Assembly: GCF_000717345.1 (NCBI RefSeq)
Contig: NZ_JNZA01000034.1
Coordinates: 1 to 64,000 of the forward strand
Length of the DNA stretch: 64,000 nucleotides
From: Streptomyces lydicus
GTDB lineage: Bacteria > Actinomycetota > Actinomycetes > Streptomycetales > Streptomycetaceae
Reading direction: 5' to 3'
The notes below the pieces were generated by a model. It was not told the DNA's origin. It saw nothing but the letters and a program-made list of their open reading frames with translations, and did no database searches. This document shows, piece by piece, positions 1 through 8,048 of the stretch; the first letter of the stretch is position 1, and every line of letters begins with the position of its first letter. Both the position numbers and the translations under genes were made by a program.

Positions 1-379
1 GGTCGGTGGTGCGGCCGGGGTACGTGGGCGGGGGGTCGGGGGAGGGCTGTGCGGTGGGGTCGGTGGGGGAGGGGGACGGGGACGGGCCGAGGGGGCTCGG
101 CGAGGTGGCGGGCGGTACGGGGCGGGGTGCCGGGTCGTCCGGGTTGGCGGCCAGGCGGCCGAGCACGGCGGCGGCGGCCGCGGCGGCCACCGCCAGCGGC
201 AGCCCGAAGCGGCGCAGCCAGGGCCCGGAGAGGCGGGCCGGCAGCCCGCGGCGCGGGGACGGGCCCGGTGGTGCGGCGGGTCGCAGGTCCCGGAGGCCGA
301 TGCTGTCGGCGCGGGCGGTGAAGGCGCGGCGCAGCCGTTCCTCGACGGGCCGCTCGGGCGGGGTTCCGGGGCCGTTCAT
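1..379 (-). CDS. Membrane-anchored hypothetical protein coupled to sigma factor (partial)
   Basis: Reading leftward, the ATG at 379-377 overlaps the stop of the sigma-factor gene as ATGA, so the two are probably translationally coupled. The visible product (at least 126 aa, cut by the window edge) starts MNGPGTPPERPVEERLRRAF, a basic/acidic cytoplasmic segment. A short Ala-rich hydrophobic stretch (about residues 58-70) follows, then an extracytoplasmic-looking Pro/Ser/Thr-rich tail. This is the layout of membrane partners that sit downstream of SigE-type sigma genes in Streptomyces. An anti-sigma role is inference from position only; no zinc-binding anti-sigma (HxxxCxxC) motif is visible in the part available. 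Confidence 0.7.
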   Translation of the reverse strand, partial: MNGPGTPPERPVEERLRRAFTARADSIGLRDLRPAAPPGPSPRRGLPARLSGPWLRRFGLPLAVAAAAAAAVLGRLAANPDDPAPRPVPPATSPSPLGPSPSPSPTDPTAQPSPDPPPTYPGRTTD

Positions 380-1086
380 GACCGCGCCTCCAAGATCTTT
401 TCCAGGGAGTCCAGGGCGCGGCTGGCGAGGGACTTCACCGAGCCGCGGCTGATGCCGAGGGTCGTGGCGATCTGGGCCTCCGTCAGGTCGCCCCAGTAGC
501 GCAGGACGAGGACCTCCCGCCGGCGCGCGGTCAGTCCGTTCAGCGCGGCAAGGACCTCGCGGTGTTCCTCGTCCAGCACGATGCGCTCCTCGGCGGACGG
601 TGCGTCGGCCTCGTACGGCGGGGTGTAGTCGCGGGCGGTGCGGCGCCGGCGCAGTACGGAGCGGGCGGCGTTGACGACCGCGGTGCGCAGGTAGGCCAGG
701 GCGTTGTCCACCTCGCCGAGTTGTTCGCCGTGGCGTTTGTAGAGGGCGGCGAAGGCGTCCTGGACGACGTCCTCGGCGGTGGCGCGGTCGTCGACGAGCA
801 GGACGGCCAGCCGGACCATGGTGAGCCGGTGGGCGTGGTAGAGGTCGCTGAGGGTGGGCCGGGGGTCGGGCGGGGGTGCGCCGCCGCCTTCGTCCGGCAG
901 GGCGTGCGGGCGGTGGGCCGGCGGGCCGGCCGCGGGGTGGCGGGCCGGGCGGCCGGTGCGGTGCGGGGCCTCGCGGTGGGCGGACGCCGGGCGGACGGTG
1001 CGCAGCAGCCACCGCCACAGGGCGTGCCGGGGCCCCGGCAGGGCGAACCGTACCGGGGCGGTGTGCGGGCCGGCGGAGTACTCCAT
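376..1086 (-). CDS. SigE-family ECF-type RNA polymerase sigma factor
   Basis: A 236-aa alternative sigma factor that would redirect RNA polymerase to stress or envelope promoters. Region 2 is visible as LYHAHRLTMVRLAVLLVDD followed by ATAEDVVQDAFAALY (the sigma-2 core), and region 4 as LTARRREVLVLRYWGDLTEAQIA with the helix-turn-helix TTLGISRGSVKSLASRAL near the C terminus. The ATG at 1086 has GAGG five bases upstream. The N-terminal extension of about 75 residues is longer than usual for the family, so an internal start is possible. It lies 23 bp downstream of the LAXTG protein gene in the same direction and overlaps the next membrane-protein gene by ATGA. Confidence 0.88.
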   Translation of the reverse strand: MEYSAGPHTAPVRFALPGPRHALWRWLLRTVRPASAHREAPHRTGRPARHPAAGPPAHRPHALPDEGGGAPPPDPRPTLSDLYHAHRLTMVRLAVLLVDDRATAEDVVQDAFAALYKRHGEQLGEVDNALAYLRTAVVNAARSVLRRRRTARDYTPPYEADAPSAEERIVLDEEHREVLAALNGLTARRREVLVLRYWGDLTEAQIATTLGISRGSVKSLASRALDSLEKILEARS

Positions 1087-1109
1087 CGATTCCTCGGGCC
1101 TGGTGGTCC

Positions 1110-1598
1110 TCAGCCGCGCCGGCGGCGGACGGCGTAGACGGTGCCGCCGCCCGCGGCGATCAGTGCCGCGGCGCTCGCGCCGAGGACCGCGGTGGTCGTC
1201 GAGGAGGCGCCGGTGTGGGCGAGTTCCTTGCCATTGCCGCTGCTCTTGGCGGGCTTCGACGGCTGTGCGCTGGGCGGCAGGGTGGGCTCGGCGCTCGGGC
1301 GGGGGCTGCTGGGCGAGCTGGGTTCGGCGGTGGGCCGGGAGCTGGCGGGCGAGCTGGGTTCGGCGGTCGGCCGCGGGCCTCCGGGCAGGGTGGGCCGGGG
1401 GCTGGGGGTGTGGGAGGCGCCGGCCGACGGGGTGGCCGTCGGCGGTGCCGTGCTCGTACGGTCGTCGGCGTGCGCGGGGCCCGCCGTGGACAGCGCGGCG
1501 AGGGCCAGTGCCGCGATCAGCCCGGCGCCGGCCGCGCCGCGCCGGCGGCTGCGATGGGCGGAGGGGCGGGCGGCGGGGGTCGTACGGGAAGACTTCAC
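1110..1598 (-). CDS. LAXTG-anchored cell-wall protein, Pro/Ser-rich
   Basis: A surface protein of about 162 aa. It has an N-terminal signal peptide (Arg-rich n-region, then GAGLIAALALAALSTAGPAHA), a low-complexity stalk of Pro/Ser/Thr with repeated PTAEPSSP units, and a C-terminal sorting signal: LAHTG, a hydrophobic helix and a final RRRRG tail. LAXTG is the motif used by Streptomyces class E sortases, so covalent attachment to peptidoglycan is expected. I chose GTG 1598 because GGAG lies nine bases upstream; GTG 1613 is the alternative. No enzymatic domain is visible. Its place just before the sigma gene suggests an envelope-related unit. Confidence 0.78.
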   Translation of the reverse strand: MKSSRTTPAARPSAHRSRRRGAAGAGLIAALALAALSTAGPAHADDRTSTAPPTATPSAGASHTPSPRPTLPGGPRPTAEPSSPASSRPTAEPSSPSSPRPSAEPTLPPSAQPSKPAKSSGNGKELAHTGASSTTTAVLGASAAALIAAGGGTVYAVRRRRG

Positions 1599-1723
1599 GG
1601 TCGGCTGCTCCACGTTCTTCGACGGGCGGCGCCTGTTGGCGCCCTCACCCGTCACGACGTGCGGCGGCGGCGGGGGTTGCCGGAGGGTGCGGAAATTTTT
1701 CCGGGCCCCGCCGGGGGCCGGTT

Positions 1724-1957
1724 TCAGCCGACGCTGCGCAGCAGTTTCTCGACCGCCTCGACCCGGGTGCCGAGTTCGGCCAGTTGTGCGCTCACCGTCT
1801 CCTGCTGGACGGTGACCCGCTCGGCGAGCTTGCGGTACTCGGCCAGCGCCGCGGCGTCCGCGCGGTGCCGCTGCAGCTTGAAGTACGAGGCCACGATCGT
1901 GGTGACCGAGGCGAAGAGGATCAGGAGTACCGCTATCGGGATGATGGTGCTGCTCAT
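1724..1957 (-). CDS. Small single-pass membrane protein with coiled coil
   Basis: A 77-aa protein. The first 24 residues form a membrane helix (IIPIAVLLILFASVTTIVAS), followed by a charged heptad-rich cytoplasmic helix (about residues 28-75). It starts 12 bp after the stop of the winged-helix regulator gene, with GGGGGA ahead of its ATG, so it is almost certainly co-transcribed with that regulator. I do not recognise a family. The shape suits a membrane scaffold or sensor partner for the regulator, but this is inference. Confidence 0.75.
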   Translation of the reverse strand: MSSTIIPIAVLLILFASVTTIVASYFKLQRHRADAAALAEYRKLAERVTVQQETVSAQLAELGTRVEAVEKLLRSVG

Positions 1958-1969
1958 GTGGGCGTCCCC

Positions 1970-2293
1970 CTAGGGTCGTTCGTCCGGTGCCGCCCCCGCG
2001 GCCGCGTCCTCGTGGAGGGCGGCGAGGACGGTGGCCACGTTCAGCTTCAGCTCGAACGGCGTGAGTTCGAAGTACTTCAGCGCCTTGCCGTCCTCGGACA
2101 GCTCCAGCCGCCCCACCACCAGGCCGGCCTTCTCCAGCCGGTCCAGATGCATGTAGAGCAGCGGCCGGGACATCTCCAGGCGGCGGGCCAGCTCGCTGAC
2201 GTACAGCCGGCCGTCGGCCAGCTCCGCGATCACCCGCAGTCGTTGCGCATGGCCCACGGCGGACAGCAGGGCCAGCAGCTCCTCGCTGTTCAT
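1970..2293 (-). CDS. ArsR-like winged-helix transcriptional regulator
   Basis: A 107-aa winged-helix DNA-binding protein. An N-terminal helix (EELLALLSAVGHAQRLRVIA) leads into the helix-turn-helix VSELARRLEMSRPLLYMHLD, then the beta-wing GLVVGRLELSEDGKALKYFE. There is no Cys cluster of metal-sensing ArsR members, so the ligand is unknown. It is divergent from the MMPL exporter gene. The 207-bp space between them contains a promoter and a 44-bp palindrome, so this protein is the natural candidate for an autoregulator and repressor of the exporter. It heads a two-gene unit with the 77-aa membrane protein. Confidence 0.85.
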   Translation of the reverse strand: MNSEELLALLSAVGHAQRLRVIAELADGRLYVSELARRLEMSRPLLYMHLDRLEKAGLVVGRLELSEDGKALKYFELTPFELKLNVATVLAALHEDAAAGAAPDERP

Positions 2294-2397
2294 GGCCCAC
2301 CTTCTCGCCGTTCCGGACGCCTGTCAGCGGAGGTTGTCCCATGCCGCGACGGACTGTCAAACAGGTCCGCCGCCCTCCGGCCGCCACAATCTTACGG

Positions 2398-2426
2398 TTG
2401 ACGCTTTGCTGTGACACCTGTAATTC
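2398..2426 (+). promoter_or_regulatory. Sigma-70-type promoter for the MMPL gene
   Basis: TTGACG (2398-2403), a 17-bp spacer and TAATTC (2421-2426) form a near-consensus housekeeping promoter pointing at the MMPL gene. The predicted start of transcription, about 2433, lies inside the palindrome described separately. Confidence 0.6.
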
Positions 2427-2458
2427 TCCACTTACATGTAAGTCATGACTGACAGGTG
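2415..2458. promoter_or_regulatory. 44-bp interrupted palindrome, candidate operator
   Basis: A perfect 14-bp palindrome ACTTACATGTAAGT (2430-2443) is flanked by a second pair of arms, CACCTGT (2415-2421) and ACAGGTG (2452-2458), with exactly the same centre of symmetry. It overlaps the -10 box and predicted start site of the MMPL promoter. A dimeric regulator binding here would block transcription. The neighbouring winged-helix regulator is the likely binder (inference). Confidence 0.6.
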
Positions 2459-2500
2459 CCCATGGGGGCGACCGCATGCGAAGGGGGAGGGCAAGTGGAG

Positions 2501-4759
2501 ATGACCGTGCACGAACGGCCGGGAGGGCTCCGGCCGAAGGGGGACCGGCCGGCGGGCCGGCGGCCGGTGACCGTACGCGTCGCGGTGTGGAGTGCCCGGC
2601 ACCCCTGGCGCGCGCTGGCCGGATGGCTGGCGTTCGTGGTGCTGTGCCTGGGGGTGGGCGCCGCGCTCGGTACCCACCAGGCCACCGCGGCGGACTACCG
2701 CGTCGGCGAGGCGGGCCGCGCCGAAACCCTCGCCGCGGAGGGGCACCTGGACCGCCCGGGGGTCGAACAGGTGCTGATCACCGCCCGGTCCGGGCCGCTG
2801 GACCGGGCCGCCGCCGAGGCGGCCGTACGGGACGTCACCGCCCGGATGGCGAAACTGCCCGAGGTGGCCGGGGTCGCGGATCCGGTCCGCTCGGCCGACG
2901 GCCGGGCACTGCGGGTCGCGGTGACCATGAAGGGCGCCGCGGCGGACGCCAAGCGTCATGTCGCCCCGCTGGCCGCGCAGACCGCGGCGGTCCAGCGCAG
3001 CCACCCGCAGCTGCGGGTGGCGGAGACCGGCGGTCCGTCGATCTCCGTCGGCCTCGACGACCAGCGCGACCAGGACCTGGCCCTCTCCGAGGCGCTCACC
3101 CTGCCCATCACCCTGCTGACGCTGCTGGCCGTCTTCGGCTCCGCGCTGATGGCGGCGGTCCCGCTGCTGCTCGCGCTGTCCTCGATCGCGGCCGCCATGG
3201 GCCTGTCCATGGTGGTTTCCCACGTCCTGCCGGACGCCGGTGTCGGCAACAACGTCATCATCCTGATCGGCATGGCCGTCGGGGTGGACTACACGCTCTT
3301 CTACCTCAAGCGCGAACGCGAGGAACGGGCCCGGTCCGGCGGCCGGCTCGGCGCCGAGGCGCTGGTGGAGCTGGCCGCCGCCACCTCCGGCCGGGCGATC
3401 GTGGTCTCCGGCCTCGCGGTGGTGGTCTCCACCGCCACGCTCTACCTGGCCACCGACGTCGTCTTCGCCTCGCTCGCGACCAGCACCGTCATCGTCGTGC
3501 TGGCCGCCGTCCTCAGCTCGCTGACCGCGCTGCCGGCGCTGCTGGTCGTGCTCGCCCGGCGGACCGAACGCCGCGCGGCCCGGCGCGGAAACCGGGAGCG
3601 CCGGAACGGGCGCCGGCCGGCCGAGCGGCACCGGCCCGACGGGCAGGGCCGCGTCTGGGGTGCCCTGCTGCTCCCGGCGCGCCGGCACCCGGCCGCCACG
3701 CTCTGCGTCTCCGTCCTGGTGATGCTGGGCCTGGCCGCCCCCGCCCTGGGCATGCAGCTGCGGGTCCTCAACGTTGACAGCCACTCCCGCGAGATCCCCG
3801 CCATGCGGACCTACGACCGGCTCACCGCGGCCTTCCCCGACCTGCGGGTGCGGCACCAGATCGTGGTCCGGGCGCCCGCCGACCGGTCCTCCGAAGTGGC
3901 GTCCGCACTGCGGAAGTTGAACGCACGGACGGCCTCCGATCCGCTCTACGCCACGGTCCGGACCCCGCTCGTGCGCACCTCCGGGGACCACCGCACCACC
4001 ACCATGGAGCTGTCGTCGCCCCACAAGGTCAGCTCGCCCGAGGCGCGGCGCTCGCTCGATCGGCTGCGTACGCGCTATCTGCCGGAGACGGTCGGGGCGG
4101 TGCCCGGCGCGCGGTTCGCGGTCAGCGGGGACGTCGCGCACGACACCGACTACCTGGCCCATCAGGACGCCAAGCTCCCGCTGGTCGTCGGCGCGTTGCT
4201 GCTGCTGACCTTCCTCCTGACGGCCCTGGTCTTCCGTTCCGTCGTCATCGGGCTGCTCGGCGTGGCGCTCAATCTGCTGTCCGCGGCGGCGGCCTTCGGC
4301 CTGGTCGTGGTCTTCTTCCAACACGGCCTGGCGAGCGTGCTGTTCGGCGTCGACGAGGCCGCGACCGGCGCCATCGGGTCCCGGGTGCCGCTGTTCCTCT
4401 TCGTGATCCTCTTCGGCCTGTCGATGGACTACCAGGTGTTCGTGGTCAGCCGCATCCGGGAGGAGGTGCTGCGCGGCGTCCCGACCCGGCAGGCGGTGCT
4501 GCACGGTCTGGGCGCCTCCGCCAAGGTCGTCACCAGCGCGGCGGCGGTCATGGTCACGGTCTTCGCCAGCTTCATGCTGCTGCACCTCGCCGAGATGAAG
4601 CAGATCGGCTTCAGCCTCGCGGTGGCCGTGCTGCTGGACGCCTTCGTCATCCGCGTGATGATCCTGCCCGCCGCGCTGATGCTCCTGGGGCGGGCGAGCT
4701 GGTGGCCGTCCGGCGCCGGGAAGGGCGCCGGACGGCGCGTCGCGCTCGCCGACGGGTGA
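2501..4759 (+). CDS. MMPL-family RND-type membrane transporter
   Basis: A 752-aa proton-driven exporter of the MMPL branch of the RND superfamily, typically moving lipids or hydrophobic metabolites. It shows the duplicated plan: an N-terminal membrane helix (WLAFVVLCLGVGAALGT), an extracytoplasmic domain, then a membrane bundle with the signature GVDYTLFYLKREREERARSG. The second half repeats this, with GLSMDYQVFVVSRIREE and a closing helix cluster. I chose ATG 2501 because GGAGG lies ten bases upstream; GTG 2456 and ATG 2462 are in frame but less well placed. It is divergent from the ArsR-like regulator and converges tightly (19 bp) on the alcohol dehydrogenase gene. Confidence 0.9.
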   Translation: MTVHERPGGLRPKGDRPAGRRPVTVRVAVWSARHPWRALAGWLAFVVLCLGVGAALGTHQATAADYRVGEAGRAETLAAEGHLDRPGVEQVLITARSGPLDRAAAEAAVRDVTARMAKLPEVAGVADPVRSADGRALRVAVTMKGAAADAKRHVAPLAAQTAAVQRSHPQLRVAETGGPSISVGLDDQRDQDLALSEALTLPITLLTLLAVFGSALMAAVPLLLALSSIAAAMGLSMVVSHVLPDAGVGNNVIILIGMAVGVDYTLFYLKREREERARSGGRLGAEALVELAAATSGRAIVVSGLAVVVSTATLYLATDVVFASLATSTVIVVLAAVLSSLTALPALLVVLARRTERRAARRGNRERRNGRRPAERHRPDGQGRVWGALLLPARRHPAATLCVSVLVMLGLAAPALGMQLRVLNVDSHSREIPAMRTYDRLTAAFPDLRVRHQIVVRAPADRSSEVASALRKLNARTASDPLYATVRTPLVRTSGDHRTTTMELSSPHKVSSPEARRSLDRLRTRYLPETVGAVPGARFAVSGDVAHDTDYLAHQDAKLPLVVGALLLLTFLLTALVFRSVVIGLLGVALNLLSAAAAFGLVVVFFQHGLASVLFGVDEAATGAIGSRVPLFLFVILFGLSMDYQVFVVSRIREEVLRGVPTRQAVLHGLGASAKVVTSAAAVMVTVFASFMLLHLAEMKQIGFSLAVAVLLDAFVIRVMILPAALMLLGRASWWPSGAGKGAGRRVALADG

Positions 4760-4778
4760 ACGCCGGGAGGGCGGACGG

Positions 4779-5834
4779 TCAGATCGTCGCGGCGTCGATC
4801 ACGAAGCGGTAGCGGACGTCGCTCGCCAGCACCCGCTCGTACGCCTCGTTGATCCGGTCCGCGCTGATCACCTCGATGTCCGCGGCCAGCCCGTGCGCAC
4901 CGCAGAAGTCGAGCATCTCCTGGGTCTCGGCGATGCCGCCGATCATCGACCCGGCGAGCGACTTGCGCCCGGGGATCAGCGCGAAGGCCGCGACCGGCAG
5001 CGGGTTCTCCGGGGCGCCGACCTGGACCAGGGTGCCGTTGGTGCGCAGCAGCCCGAGGTAGGCGTTCAGGTCCAGGTTGGCGGACACGGTGTTGACGATC
5101 AGGTCGAAGGTGCCGGCCAGCGCCTCGAACGTGGCCGGGTCGGAGGTCGCGTAGTAGTGGTCCGCGCCCAGCCGCAGGCCGTCGTCCTTCTTGCGCAGCG
5201 ACTGGCTCAGGACGGTGACCTCCGCACCCATCGCGTGCGCGATCTTCACGCCCATGTGGCCGAGGCCGCCCAGGCCGACGACCGCGACCTTCTTGCCGGG
5301 GCCGGCCTGCCAGTGGGCGAGCGGCGAGTAGAGCGTGATGCCGGCGCACAGCAGCGGGGCCGCGGCGTCCAGCGGAATGGTCTCGGGTATGCGCAGCGCG
5401 TAGTTCTCGTCGACGACGACGTGGGTGGAGTAACCGCCGTAGGTCGGCTCGCCGTCCCGGCCGGTCGCGTTGTACGTGCCGACGTTGCCGAGGTCACCGG
5501 TGCAGTACTGCTCCAGCCCGGCCCGGCAGTTCTCGCACTCCCGGCAGGAGTCGACGAAGCAGCCGACGCCGACCCGGTCGCCGGCCGTGTAGCGGGTCAC
5601 TTCGGCACCGACCTCGGCGACCACACCGGCGATCTCATGGCCGGGGACGATCGGGAAGTTCCCGCCGTCGCCCCACTCGGCGCGCACGGTGTGGATGTCG
5701 GAGTGGCAGATGCCGGCGTACTTGATCTCGATGAGGATGTCGTGGGCACCCAGCTCGCGGCGCGGAATCGTGATCCGCTCCAGCGGTGCCTTCGGGGCGG
5801 GTGCGGCGTACGCGGAGACAGAGGTGTGGGTCAT
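4779..5834 (-). CDS. Zinc-dependent NAD(P) alcohol dehydrogenase (CAD/YahK-like)
   Basis: A 351-aa medium-chain dehydrogenase that interconverts alcohols and aldehydes. Catalytic zinc ligands lie in CHSDIH and GHEIAGVV. The structural zinc site is the four-Cys cluster in [17 protein letters not shown]. The nucleotide-binding [10 protein letters not shown] motif sits near the middle. The pattern AGICHSDIH with [14 protein letters not shown] matches the cinnamyl-alcohol-dehydrogenase/YahK group, so NADPH and broad aldehyde reduction are likely. I chose ATG 5834 because family homology begins there; an upstream in-frame start at 5891 lacks a convincing RBS. It is probably a single gene. Confidence 0.88.
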   Translation of the reverse strand: MTHTSVSAYAAPAPKAPLERITIPRRELGAHDILIEIKYAGICHSDIHTVRAEWGDGGNFPIVPGHEIAGVVAEVGAEVTRYTAGDRVGVGCFVDSCRECENCRAGLEQYCTGDLGNVGTYNATGRDGEPTYGGYSTHVVVDENYALRIPETIPLDAAAPLLCAGITLYSPLAHWQAGPGKKVAVVGLGGLGHMGVKIAHAMGAEVTVLSQSLRKKDDGLRLGADHYYATSDPATFEALAGTFDLIVNTVSANLDLNAYLGLLRTNGTLVQVGAPENPLPVAAFALIPGRKSLAGSMIGGIAETQEMLDFCGAHGLAADIEVISADRINEAYERVLASDVRYRFVIDAATI

Positions 5835-6007
5835 GCCAACGAGAATGCGACCCTCCGGTTCTTCCAGCCAGAGCCGCTTGAACATATGCACGCCGTGCCT
5901 AGCACTGGCAGAACCCCCCTCCGGGGGGGACGGGCCGGATCCCGGTCATGGGTGGGCCCCGGTCGGCGGGTGAGGGTTCACCGCGCCGGCCGGGGCCCGG
6001 TCCCGGA

Positions 6008-6361
6008 TCAGGAGAAGACCACCGAGCGGAGCTTCAGCCGGTCGGAGGCGTGGCCGCCGTGCGGCCGGAGGCTGAAGAAGTCGCCCGTGCAGTCGGGTCC
6101 CGTGAAGACCGTCGCGGTGGCATCGGTGTAGTTGCGCGGCGAGTGGGCCGGCGGCACGAATTCGGCGGCCACCTCGGGGAGGGTGATGCACTCCCGGCTG
6201 GCCGGATCGGACAGCACGCCGACGTGCGGCCCGCTGGAGTCCTCGTAGACGTAGGTGAACGGGCCGGTGGCGGCGCCGGCCGGCGCGGCGGGCAGGGCGA
6301 GGGCGAGCGCGAGGGCGCCGACGGCGGTGGCGGCGACGGTGGCGGGGCGGTGCAGACGCAT
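6008..6361 (-). CDS. Small secreted protein of unknown function
   Basis: A 117-aa protein with a clear Sec signal peptide (MRLHRP, a long Ala/Leu core, AGAATG cleavage region). The mature domain is about 85 aa with two cysteines (CITLP and DCTG) that could form one disulfide. I do not recognise a family. The closing pattern VFTGPDCTGDFFSLRPHGG recalls the small beta-rich extracellular proteins common in Streptomyces. It is monocistronic, with AGAAGGGACG ahead of the ATG. Confidence 0.75.
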   Translation of the reverse strand: MRLHRPATVAATAVGALALALALPAAPAGAATGPFTYVYEDSSGPHVGVLSDPASRECITLPEVAAEFVPPAHSPRNYTDATATVFTGPDCTGDFFSLRPHGGHASDRLKLRSVVFS

Positions 6362-6491
6362 GGGGCGTCCCTTCTCTTCCGGTGTCCGTGCGGAAGGTGG
6401 GCTGCCCAGGCGCGTGCCCGGAGATGTACGGAGATGTCCGGCCTCACACGAAGGAGGACCGGTGAATCGATCCGTCGAGCGTTGTACGAGC

Positions 6492-6564
6492 GGGAGCCGG
6501 GAGCCGGGAGCCGGGAGCCGGGAGCCGGGAGCCGGGAGCGGGGAGCGGGGAGCCGGGAGCCGGG
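6492..6564. repeat. Heptanucleotide tandem repeat (GGGAGCC)n
   Basis: About ten head-to-tail copies of GGGAGCC, with two copies changed to GGGAGCG/GGGAGCGG, lie just beyond the PadR gene stop. It is a simple-sequence tract prone to slipped-strand length change, and it is non-coding in this reading. Confidence 0.85.
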
Positions 6565-6616
6565 GCTCTCCGGGGTTCCGGGCCGGCGGCCGCGGGGCGT
6601 CGACGCGGCCCCAGCG

Positions 6617-7186
6617 CTACGGCCGTTGGGGCGCCGCGATCCGGGCCCGCAGGACGTCCGCGATCCGCTCGCACCACTCGCGGGTCTCCCGTTCGAAGCC
6701 CAGACCGCGCAGGCAGGTCAGATACGGGCCGATCCGGGTGCCGTGGGCCAGGAAATCGGCCTCGTCGCGGTCACCGCGCAGCCGCACCAGCAGCTTCCCG
6801 AGGACCTCGGCCTTGGCTGCCGCGATCCGGGCCCGCTCGTCGAGCTGCTCGATCACCGGACCGGCGTCGATCCGGTCCACCGCCTGCACCTTGACCAGCA
6901 GGTCGTCACGGATGAAGGACGGTTTGGCGGAGCCCGCGGCGAACCGCTCCAGTTCGGCCAGGCCCGCGTCGGTCACATGGAACAGCCGTTTGTTGGGCCG
7001 GGTCTCCTGGACCACCTGACGCCCGGCGACCAGCCCCTCCGCCTCCAGCCGGGTCAGCTCGGCGTACAGCTGCTGCGGCAGCGCGTGCCAGAAGTTGGCG
7101 ACGCCGATGTCGAACGCCTTGGCCAGCTGATAGCCGCTGTACTCGCCGTCCAGCAGCGCCGCCAGCACCGCGTGCTTGAGAGCCAT
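6617..7186 (-). CDS. PadR-family transcriptional regulator
   Basis: A 189-aa PadR regulator. The N-terminal winged helix (MALKHAVLAALLDGEYSGYQ through NFWHALPQQLYAELTRLEAE to the wing GLVAGRQVVQETRPNKRLFH) is followed by a helical dimerisation domain (about residues 95-175). PadR proteins usually repress adjacent detoxification or efflux genes and release DNA on binding small aromatic or hydrophobic ligands. I chose ATG 7186 over 7213 because family homology starts at MALKH. It is divergent from the NTF2-like gene over an 88-bp gap holding a palindromic operator. Confidence 0.88.
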   Translation of the reverse strand: MALKHAVLAALLDGEYSGYQLAKAFDIGVANFWHALPQQLYAELTRLEAEGLVAGRQVVQETRPNKRLFHVTDAGLAELERFAAGSAKPSFIRDDLLVKVQAVDRIDAGPVIEQLDERARIAAAKAEVLGKLLVRLRGDRDEADFLAHGTRIGPYLTCLRGLGFERETREWCERIADVLRARIAAPQRP

Positions 7187-7219
7187 GCCCCGGCCACCCC
7201 TTCCCATACTCAAGAATCT

Positions 7220-7240
7220 GACTAATCATAGTCGCGACTA
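7220..7240. promoter_or_regulatory. PadR candidate operator
   Basis: The perfect 12-bp palindrome TAGTCGCGACTA (7229-7240) overlaps a second inverted pair, GACTA (7220-7224) and TAGTC (7229-7233). It lies midway between the divergent PadR and NTF2-like genes, so one protein could control both. Confidence 0.55.
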
Positions 7241-7274
7241 GGTGGGATGGGCACACACGAGAGGGGACGACGGC

Positions 7275-7697
7275 ATGGCGACGACCGCGGAGCGGTTCAA
7301 GGCGGCGGTGGAGGCACGCGAACTGGACGGGGTGGCGGAGCTGTTCACCGAGGACGTCCGCCTCTACAGCCCGGTGAAGTTCACGCCCTTCGAGGGGCGG
7401 CCGATGGTGCTGGGGCTGTTCGGGGTGCTGCTGCGCACCTTCGAGGACTTCCGTTACGTGGGTGAGCTGGCCGGCCGCGCGGAGACGGCGGCGGGCGGGA
7501 CCGCCGACTCGGAGATCCTGATCTTCCGGGCCACGGTCAACGGCAAGCAGATCCACGGCATCGATCTGCTCCAGTTCGACGAGGCGGGCCGGATCAAGGA
7601 GTTCACGGTGATGGTGCGGCCGCAGTCCGCGGTGCAGGCGCTGGGCGAGGCGGTGCTGGCCGGGCTGGTCGCGGACGGGCTGGTGCCCCAGCCGTAG
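7275..7697 (+). CDS. NTF2/SnoaL-like small enzyme or binding protein
   Basis: A 140-aa alpha+beta barrel protein of the NTF2-like superfamily. The opening helix (FKAAVEARELDGVAELFTED) and strand VRLYSPVKFTPFEGR are typical, as is the ending FDEAGRIKEFTVMVRPQSA. Members hydrolyse, isomerise or simply bind small hydrophobic ligands, and no catalytic residues identify a substrate here. I chose ATG 7275 with GAGGGGA seven bases upstream. It shares the intergenic operator with the divergent PadR gene and is probably its regulated target. Confidence 0.8.
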   Translation: MATTAERFKAAVEARELDGVAELFTEDVRLYSPVKFTPFEGRPMVLGLFGVLLRTFEDFRYVGELAGRAETAAGGTADSEILIFRATVNGKQIHGIDLLQFDEAGRIKEFTVMVRPQSAVQALGEAVLAGLVADGLVPQP

Positions 7698-7706
7698 GGC
7701 CCGCGG

Positions 7707-7739
7707 GCCGGCCCCCCGGTGGATGGTGCGGGGGCCGGC
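7707..7739. terminator. Bidirectional stem-loop between convergent genes
   Basis: GCCGGCCCCC (7707-7716) and GGGGGCCGGC (7730-7739) form a perfect 10-bp stem with a 13-nt loop, between the convergent NTF2-like and ferredoxin genes. Confidence 0.6.
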
Positions 7740-7795
7740 GTGCGCGGGGGTGCGGGGGCCGGTCGGCCCGCCCTGACCCGGCCGCTTACGCGGGC

Positions 7796-7990
7796 TCAGC
7801 CGGTCAGCGAGATCGCCGCGGCCGGGCAGATGGCCGCCGCCTCGCGTACCGCGTCGTGCAGCGCGGCCGGCGGCTCGGCATCCAGGACGACGACGATGCC
7901 GTCCTCGTCGCGCTGGTCGAAGACGTCCGGCGCGGCCAGCACACAGCTTCCGGCGCCGCAGCACTTCTCCTGGTCGGCGTGAATGCGCAT
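7796..7990 (-). CDS. P450-associated [3Fe-4S] ferredoxin
   Basis: A 64-aa single-cluster ferredoxin carrying electrons to the adjacent cytochrome P450. The cluster ligands are visible in EKCCGAGSCVLAAPDVFD and the distal ICPAAAI. The residue at the fourth ligand position is not Cys, as in 3Fe-4S ferredoxins of CYP105-type systems. The ATG at 7990 gives the family's usual length. It follows the P450 gene in the same direction, 58 bp downstream, the standard P450-ferredoxin arrangement in Streptomyces. Confidence 0.92.
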   Translation of the reverse strand: MRIHADQEKCCGAGSCVLAAPDVFDQRDEDGIVVVLDAEPPAALHDAVREAAAICPAAAISLTG

Positions 7991-8048
7991 GGTTCTCCCA
8001 AGTGAGGCGTACGAAAAGGGTGGTGGGGCGATTCTTGCGGGGTCGTGG

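Noticed and set aside
2432..4585. Long 717-codon minus-strand frame opposite the MMPL gene
   Set aside because: Typical high-GC antisense shadow: His/Asp/Gly/Gln-rich composition with no domain; the plus strand encodes a clear MMPL transporter.
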